A program made the position numbers and the translations under genes. Below the pieces are notes generated by a model. The model did no database searches. It was not told the origin of the DNA and saw nothing but the letters and a program-made list of their open reading frames with translations. 51,514 nucleotides of DNA from an uncultured Gammaproteobacteria bacterium. Its GTDB lineage: Bacteria; Pseudomonadota; Gammaproteobacteria; Xanthomonadales; Xanthomonadaceae. Positions 44,355-51,514 of this stretch are shown piece after piece. The first letter of the stretch is position 1. Each line of letters starts with the position of its first letter. The stretch covers positions 1-51,514 of the forward strand of contig CAJAPA010000147.1 of NCBI GenBank assembly GCA_903942465.1, read 5' to 3'.

Positions 44355-44969
44355 TCATTCGACGATATCGACGTTTTTCGGAACGGTGAAGCGGAACCGC
44401 TCGTCAGCAATCACGGTATTGCGTTTCCAAGTACCAAAGCTGAATTCCGAAACCTGTCCGAGGTTATCAAACAGCCTCATGCTCCGGAGGCCATTCGCAT
44501 CAAAACCGAGCCAGGCCTTGTCGAACGGCGAGTTTTCCGGCTGTTTCGGGAGCAGCTGCAACCACTGTATGCCCTGTTTCCCGGGCAATGCGCTGGTCGT
44601 GTAAAAGCGGTCCAGAGCCTCCGGCGATGACAGCGCGCTCAGCGGATTATCCTGATTGAGTGCGTCCTGGGGCTTTACCGTGACCTGCTTCAGGTCCGGC
44701 TCGTAAATCCAGACTTTCCGGCCATCGGCGACGATGAGCTGCACATCCGGCTTGCTGTATTCCCAGCGGAACCGGTTCGGTGACTTCATCTGCATCACCC
44801 CCTGTGAGGCCTGCACCTTTTCTCCGTTCGGGCCGGTCACGACCTGCTGGAAGGACGCCGATGCCGTTTTCAGACCACGGGCGAATGCATCCAGCTGTTG
44901 GCGTGCGCTCTGCGCCTGCAGGGGAATAGCGACGGTGAACAGCAGAAGAAACAAAAGTCGTTGGCGCAT
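44355..44969 (-). CDS. lolA: Outer-membrane lipoprotein carrier protein LolA
   Basis: A 204-residue periplasmic chaperone that takes lipoproteins from LolCDE to LolB. A signal peptide (about 1-20, ending LQAQS) precedes the LolA fold, with ASASFQQVV, SPNRFRWEYSKPDVQLIVADG and VWIYEPDLKQVTV. I start at the ATG at 44967-44969, 1 nt after the ftsK stop; the longer frame lies inside ftsK. Order ftsK-lolA-rarA matches E. coli and suggests one transcript. Confidence 0.94.
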   Translation of the reverse strand: MRQRLLFLLLFTVAIPLQAQSARQQLDAFARGLKTASASFQQVVTGPNGEKVQASQGVMQMKSPNRFRWEYSKPDVQLIVADGRKVWIYEPDLKQVTVKPQDALNQDNPLSALSSPEALDRFYTTSALPGKQGIQWLQLLPKQPENSPFDKAWLGFDANGLRSMRLFDNLGQVSEFSFGTWKRNTVIADERFRFTVPKNVDIVE

Positions 44970-44970
44970 A

Positions 44971-48402
<3,432 letters not shown>

Positions 48403-48430
48403 GCAGGGTGCACGGATCAGTGCAGCGGCC

Positions 48431-49546
48431 ATGAGCGAATTCCGCCTGTGCCCTGCCCTGTCGGAAATCGATCCGGTGCAATGGGATGCCCTGCATGACG
48501 GCGGCAATCCGTTTCTGCAGCACGCCTTCCTGGCAGGGCTGGAACAAACCGGCTGTCTGCGCACGGACTGGGGCTGGCGGCCGCAACACCCGACGCTCTG
48601 GCGCGGCAACACCTTGGTGGCCGCGGCACCGGGCTACCTGAAAGACAACTCGCACGGCGAATTCGTTTTCGATCATGCCTGGGCCAATGCCTACGCGCGT
48701 TACGGCCTCGACTACTATCCGAAGTGGCTGATCGGCATTCCCTACAGCCCGGTCACCGGACCCCGCATGATGGCGCCGGATGACGACATACGCCGTCTTC
48801 TGCTCGATGGAATGATTGCCGAGACCGAGCGCAACGGATGGTCGTCATTGCATGTTAATTTCTTACCGGAATGGGAGGCCGGCGCATTTTCCCCGGAATG
48901 GCTGGCGCGCGGCGATATTCAATTCCACTGGCGCAACCGGGGATGGAAGGACTTTCCGGAATTCCTCGAGGCCTTGCAGCCGAAAAAGCGCAAGAACATC
49001 CGGCAGGAACGCGCGAAAGTCCAAGATGCGGGTTATCGTTTCCGACAGTTGCATGGCGATGAACTGGGCGAAAGCGAACTTCAGGCGATGTATGCCTTCT
49101 ATGCACGTACTTTCGATGCCTACGGCAATGCCGCGGCGCTGACCTTGGATTTTTTCCGGCATCTCGCCAACACCATGCCGAGACAAACCTTGTTCGTGCT
49201 GGCTGAGCGCGAAGGCAGCATCCGTGCCGGCGCACTGTTTCTGCGGGGCGGAGACACCCTTTACGGGCGCTACTGGGGTAGTAACGAGCAGAGCCCCGGT
49301 CTGCATTTCGAAACCTGTTATTACCAAGGCATTGATTATTGTCTGCGTGAAGGACTGACATCTTTCGAGCCCGGCGCACAGGGCGAACACAAAATCGCCC
49401 GCGGCTTTCTGCCGACGCCAACCCATAGCCGGCACTGGATTGCAGATGCCCGCTTCCGCCCCGCCCTGCAGGCCTGGTGCGCCGCTGAAAAGAACGCACA
49501 GGCGGATTACGCACTGCACTTGCAACAGGCCGTTCCCTACGCATGA
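48431..49546 (+). CDS. GNAT-like acyltransferase of the DUF482 type
   Basis: A 371-residue cytosolic protein with the double-GNAT/Fem-like layout of DUF482: ALHDGGNPFLQHAFLAGLEQ at the start, LKDNSHGEFVFDHAWANAY, and the late ETCYYQGIDYCLREGLTSFE and GAQGEHKIARGF. It may transfer an amino-acyl or acyl group; the substrate is not known. The ATG lies 28 nt after trxB, and its stop overlaps aat by 4 nt. Since aat itself is an aminoacyl transferase with a GNAT-type core, the coupling is worth noting. It takes the place of cydDC in the E. coli order. Confidence 0.82.
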   Translation: MSEFRLCPALSEIDPVQWDALHDGGNPFLQHAFLAGLEQTGCLRTDWGWRPQHPTLWRGNTLVAAAPGYLKDNSHGEFVFDHAWANAYARYGLDYYPKWLIGIPYSPVTGPRMMAPDDDIRRLLLDGMIAETERNGWSSLHVNFLPEWEAGAFSPEWLARGDIQFHWRNRGWKDFPEFLEALQPKKRKNIRQERAKVQDAGYRFRQLHGDELGESELQAMYAFYARTFDAYGNAAALTLDFFRHLANTMPRQTLFVLAEREGSIRAGALFLRGGDTLYGRYWGSNEQSPGLHFETCYYQGIDYCLREGLTSFEPGAQGEHKIARGFLPTPTHSRHWIADARFRPALQAWCAAEKNAQADYALHLQQAVPYA

Positions 49547-50295
49547 GTCCCGTCCGGATACCTCAGCTTTCGGAGCATTCGCCCGGAAATTTTCCACCCG
49601 CAAGCCGGGCACTGAGCTATCCCGACGGGTTGCTGGCCCGGGGCGGCGGTCTTGGTCCGGACTGGCTGATTCCGGCCTACCGTCAGGGGATATTCCCTTG
49701 GTACAACCCCGGCGAGCCGATTCTGTGGTGGTCTCCGGAAATGCGCTACGGATTCGCACCCGGCTCCGTCCATCTCGGCCGCAGTCGTCGTCGGCAATTG
49801 CGGAAAACGCGCTGGTCAATTCACGCCGACACGGCGTTTGCGGACGTCATCAGGGCCTGTGCAGATGCACCGCGCGCCGGTCAATCGGGCACATGGATTG
49901 GCGATGACATGATCGCGGCCTATAGCCAATTGCACGCCCTGGGCATCGGTCACAGCATCGAGGTCTTTGATGGCAAGACCTTGATTGGCGGGCTTTATGG
50001 CTTGGCGCTGGGTCGCGTATTCTTTGCTGAAAGCATGTTCAGCCGCTGCAGTCAGGCATCGGCGGCCGCCCTGTTTGCACTGAGTGAAACCCTGCATCAA
50101 TGGCGATGGCCATGGCTCGATGCGCAGATGGAAAACCCGCATCTCAGGCTTCTGGGCGGACAACGCATGGATCGGACGGACTATCTGGGACTGCTGGCCC
50201 GTGATGCCGCCGAAAACGGGGTCACAGCAGGCTGGACCGCCCATTTTCCAGGTCTGGAAATCAACGATTATCTGGCCAAAACCCGCTTGGCATAG
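49543..50295 (+). CDS. aat: Leucyl/phenylalanyl-tRNA--protein transferase
   Basis: A 250-residue enzyme that adds Leu or Phe to proteins with N-terminal Lys or Arg, marking them for ClpS/ClpAP. Family marks: YRQGIFPWYNPGEPILWWSP, RWSIHADTAFADVI, GTWIGDDMIAAY, GGLYGLALGRVFFAESMFSR and WLDAQMENPHL. Full length. It overlaps the DUF482 gene by 4 nt, and infA follows after 69 nt. The clpA gene at the right edge is its downstream partner. Confidence 0.94.
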   Translation: MSPVRIPQLSEHSPGNFPPASRALSYPDGLLARGGGLGPDWLIPAYRQGIFPWYNPGEPILWWSPEMRYGFAPGSVHLGRSRRRQLRKTRWSIHADTAFADVIRACADAPRAGQSGTWIGDDMIAAYSQLHALGIGHSIEVFDGKTLIGGLYGLALGRVFFAESMFSRCSQASAAALFALSETLHQWRWPWLDAQMENPHLRLLGGQRMDRTDYLGLLARDAAENGVTAGWTAHFPGLEINDYLAKTRLA

Positions 50296-50364
50296 GGCTT
50301 TTCTTTGCACTTCAGGGCCAAACCTGTCAAAATAGCGCCTTCTCAACCGAAGCACCCATTCTGC

Positions 50365-50583
50365 ATGTCCAAAGACGATTCAATTGAATTCGACGGCACC
50401 GTTCTGGAAACCCTGCCCAACACCATGTTCCGCGTCAAACTGGAAAACGGACATGTCATCACGGCACACATTTCCGGCAGAATGCGCAAAAACTACATCC
50501 GCATCCTCACCGGCGACAAGGTCAAGGTCGAGATGACCCCGTACGACCTCAGCAAAGGTCGCATTACCTACCGCGCCAAATAA
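50365..50583 (+). CDS. infA: Translation initiation factor IF-1
   Basis: A 72-residue OB-fold protein, full length: [20 protein letters not shown], then [19 protein letters not shown] and the terminal [14 protein letters not shown]. It binds the ribosomal A site with IF-2 and IF-3. I start at the ATG at 50365 ([11 protein letters not shown]); the extension to 50305 is not family-like. Convergent with clpA, with only 3 nt between stops. Confidence 0.95.
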   Translation: MSKDDSIEFDGTVLETLPNTMFRVKLENGHVITAHISGRMRKNYIRILTGDKVKVEMTPYDLSKGRITYRAK

Positions 50584-50586
50584 GCC

Positions 50587-51514
50587 TCAGGGCTCAACCG
50601 ACGCCGGCAGCAGCCGTTCGGGTTCGGGCAAGGCATTCACCTGCAGACCACCCTCGCCGACCGTGACGCTGGCACGGCCGCCGTTGACCAGTGCGCCGAA
50701 CAACAGCTCGTCCGCCAAAGGCCGCTTGATGCGATCCTGGATCAGGCGTGCCATCGGTCGCGCTCCCATCTGGGCATCGAATCCGTTTTCGGCAAGCCAC
50801 TGGCGCGCATCCGGACTGACGCTCAGCACCACATGCTTTTCGTGCAAGAGCGCCTCCAGTTCGATCAGGAATTTATCGACCACGCGCAGGATGTGATCCA
50901 TGCCCAGCGCCTGGAACTGCACGATGGCATCGAGCCGGTTGCGGAATTCCGGGGTGAACTGCTTGCGGATGGCTTCCATGGCATCGGTGGTATGGTTCTG
51001 TTCGACGAAACCCATGGAACGGCGCGCGGCAATCTGGGCGCCGGCGTTGGTGGTCAGCACGATGACGACATTCTTGAAATTGGCTTCACGGCCGTTGGTG
51101 TCGGTCAACACGCCACGGTCCATGATCTGCAACAGGATGTTGTAGACATCCGGATGCGCTTTCTCGATTTCGTCGAGCAGCAGCACACAGTGCGGGGTTT
51201 TCACGATTTTCTCAGTGAGCAGTCCGCCCTGATCAAAGCCGACGTATCCCGGAGGCGCACCGACCAAACGGCTGACGGAATGCGCTTCCATGTATTCCGA
51301 CATATCGAAGCGGACCAGCTCCACGCCCAGCTGCATCGCCAACTGCTTGGTGACCTCGGTCTTGCCAACACCGGTCGGGCCGGCGAACAGGAAACTGCCG
51401 ATCGGCCGGTCCGGATGGCCCAAGCCCGAACGCGCCAGTTTGATGGCGGAAACCAGGGTTTCGATGGCCGGATCCTGTCCGAAAATCAGCATTTTCAGGT
51501 TGCGGTCCAGGTTA
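50587..51514 (-). CDS. clpA: ATP-dependent Clp protease ATP-binding subunit ClpA (C-terminal part)
   Basis: The last 309 residues of ClpA; the 5' part is off the right edge, with the frame open to 51513. This is the second AAA+ module: RNLKMLIFGQD, Walker A GPTGVGKTE, pore loop GAPPGYVGFDQGG, Walker B LLLDEIEKAHPD, sensor TTNAG, and C-terminal GARPMARLIQDRIKRPLA. ClpA unfolds substrates, including N-end-rule proteins made by Aat, for ClpP. No further gene can be seen to the right. Confidence 0.95.
   Translation of the reverse strand, partial: NLDRNLKMLIFGQDPAIETLVSAIKLARSGLGHPDRPIGSFLFAGPTGVGKTEVTKQLAMQLGVELVRFDMSEYMEAHSVSRLVGAPPGYVGFDQGGLLTEKIVKTPHCVLLLDEIEKAHPDVYNILLQIMDRGVLTDTNGREANFKNVVIVLTTNAGAQIAARRSMGFVEQNHTTDAMEAIRKQFTPEFRNRLDAIVQFQALGMDHILRVVDKFLIELEALLHEKHVVLSVSPDARQWLAENGFDAQMGARPMARLIQDRIKRPLADELLFGALVNGGRASVTVGEGGLQVNALPEPERLLPASVEP

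Overview
The window is about 51.5 kb of bacterial chromosome, densely packed and with no sign of insertion sequences, prophage, CRISPR arrays or rRNA. Gene families and gene order point to a gammaproteobacterium. The closest fit by feel is the order Xanthomonadales/Lysobacterales, because of the 41-residue L36, the PHA-associated protein pair, the agmatine deiminase pair and the class-II-like AroA beside a second-type HisC. That placement is an inference, not a database result.

Layout from left to right. (1) 1-2298, minus strand: a membrane protein cut by the left edge, a glutathione S-transferase and an AlaA-type alanine aminotransferase in a tight row. (2) 2395-3003, plus strand: a secreted SOUL-family protein that abuts the fumarase gene. 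(3) 3004-14476, minus strand: a long co-directional series read serC, pheA, hisC, aroA, cmk, rpsA, ihfB, lapA, lapB, galU, fumA. It supplies serine and aromatic precursors, CMP kinase, ribosomal protein S1, IHF-beta, LPS-assembly control proteins, UDP-glucose and fumarase. (4) 14556-21540: an accessory-looking lipid/granule region. It holds a membrane-anchored double FHA protein, a PHA-system small protein, an unrecognised 240-residue protein, a patatin-like lipase, a phasin with a histone-like tail, a two-domain fatty acyl-CoA reductase, an acyl-CoA-binding protein and a TetR regulator. No PHA synthase or wax synthase lies in the window. (5) 21626-24955: an L36 gene with its own promoter and terminator, then aguA-aguB (agmatine to putrescine) and a TraB-family membrane protein. 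(6) 24963-32715, minus strand: an RND efflux operon with one lipoprotein adaptor and two dissimilar permeases, but no outer-membrane channel. (7) 32866-39955: two small monohaem cytochromes c, a hypothetical gene with nfuA, phhB, and the divergent pair rluC/rne with a long structured rne leader, closed by a GacA-like regulator. (8) 40084-51514: a short TonB-like protein, tRNA-Ser(UGA), a hypothetical gene, then serS, rarA, lolA and ftsK on minus, trxB, a GNAT-like gene, aat and infA on plus, and the 3' part of clpA on minus. This last block follows the clpA-infA-aat-(cydDC)-trxB-(lrp)-ftsK-lolA-rarA-serS order known from E. coli, with cydDC and lrp absent and a DUF482/GNAT gene inserted.

Most of the window is housekeeping. 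The parts that deserve attention are the lipid/granule module with its shared operator-like palindrome, the asymmetric RND pair with a large membrane insertion in one subunit, the structured leaders of rne and rpsA, and a possible small RNA before serS. Every regulatory call here is by eye.
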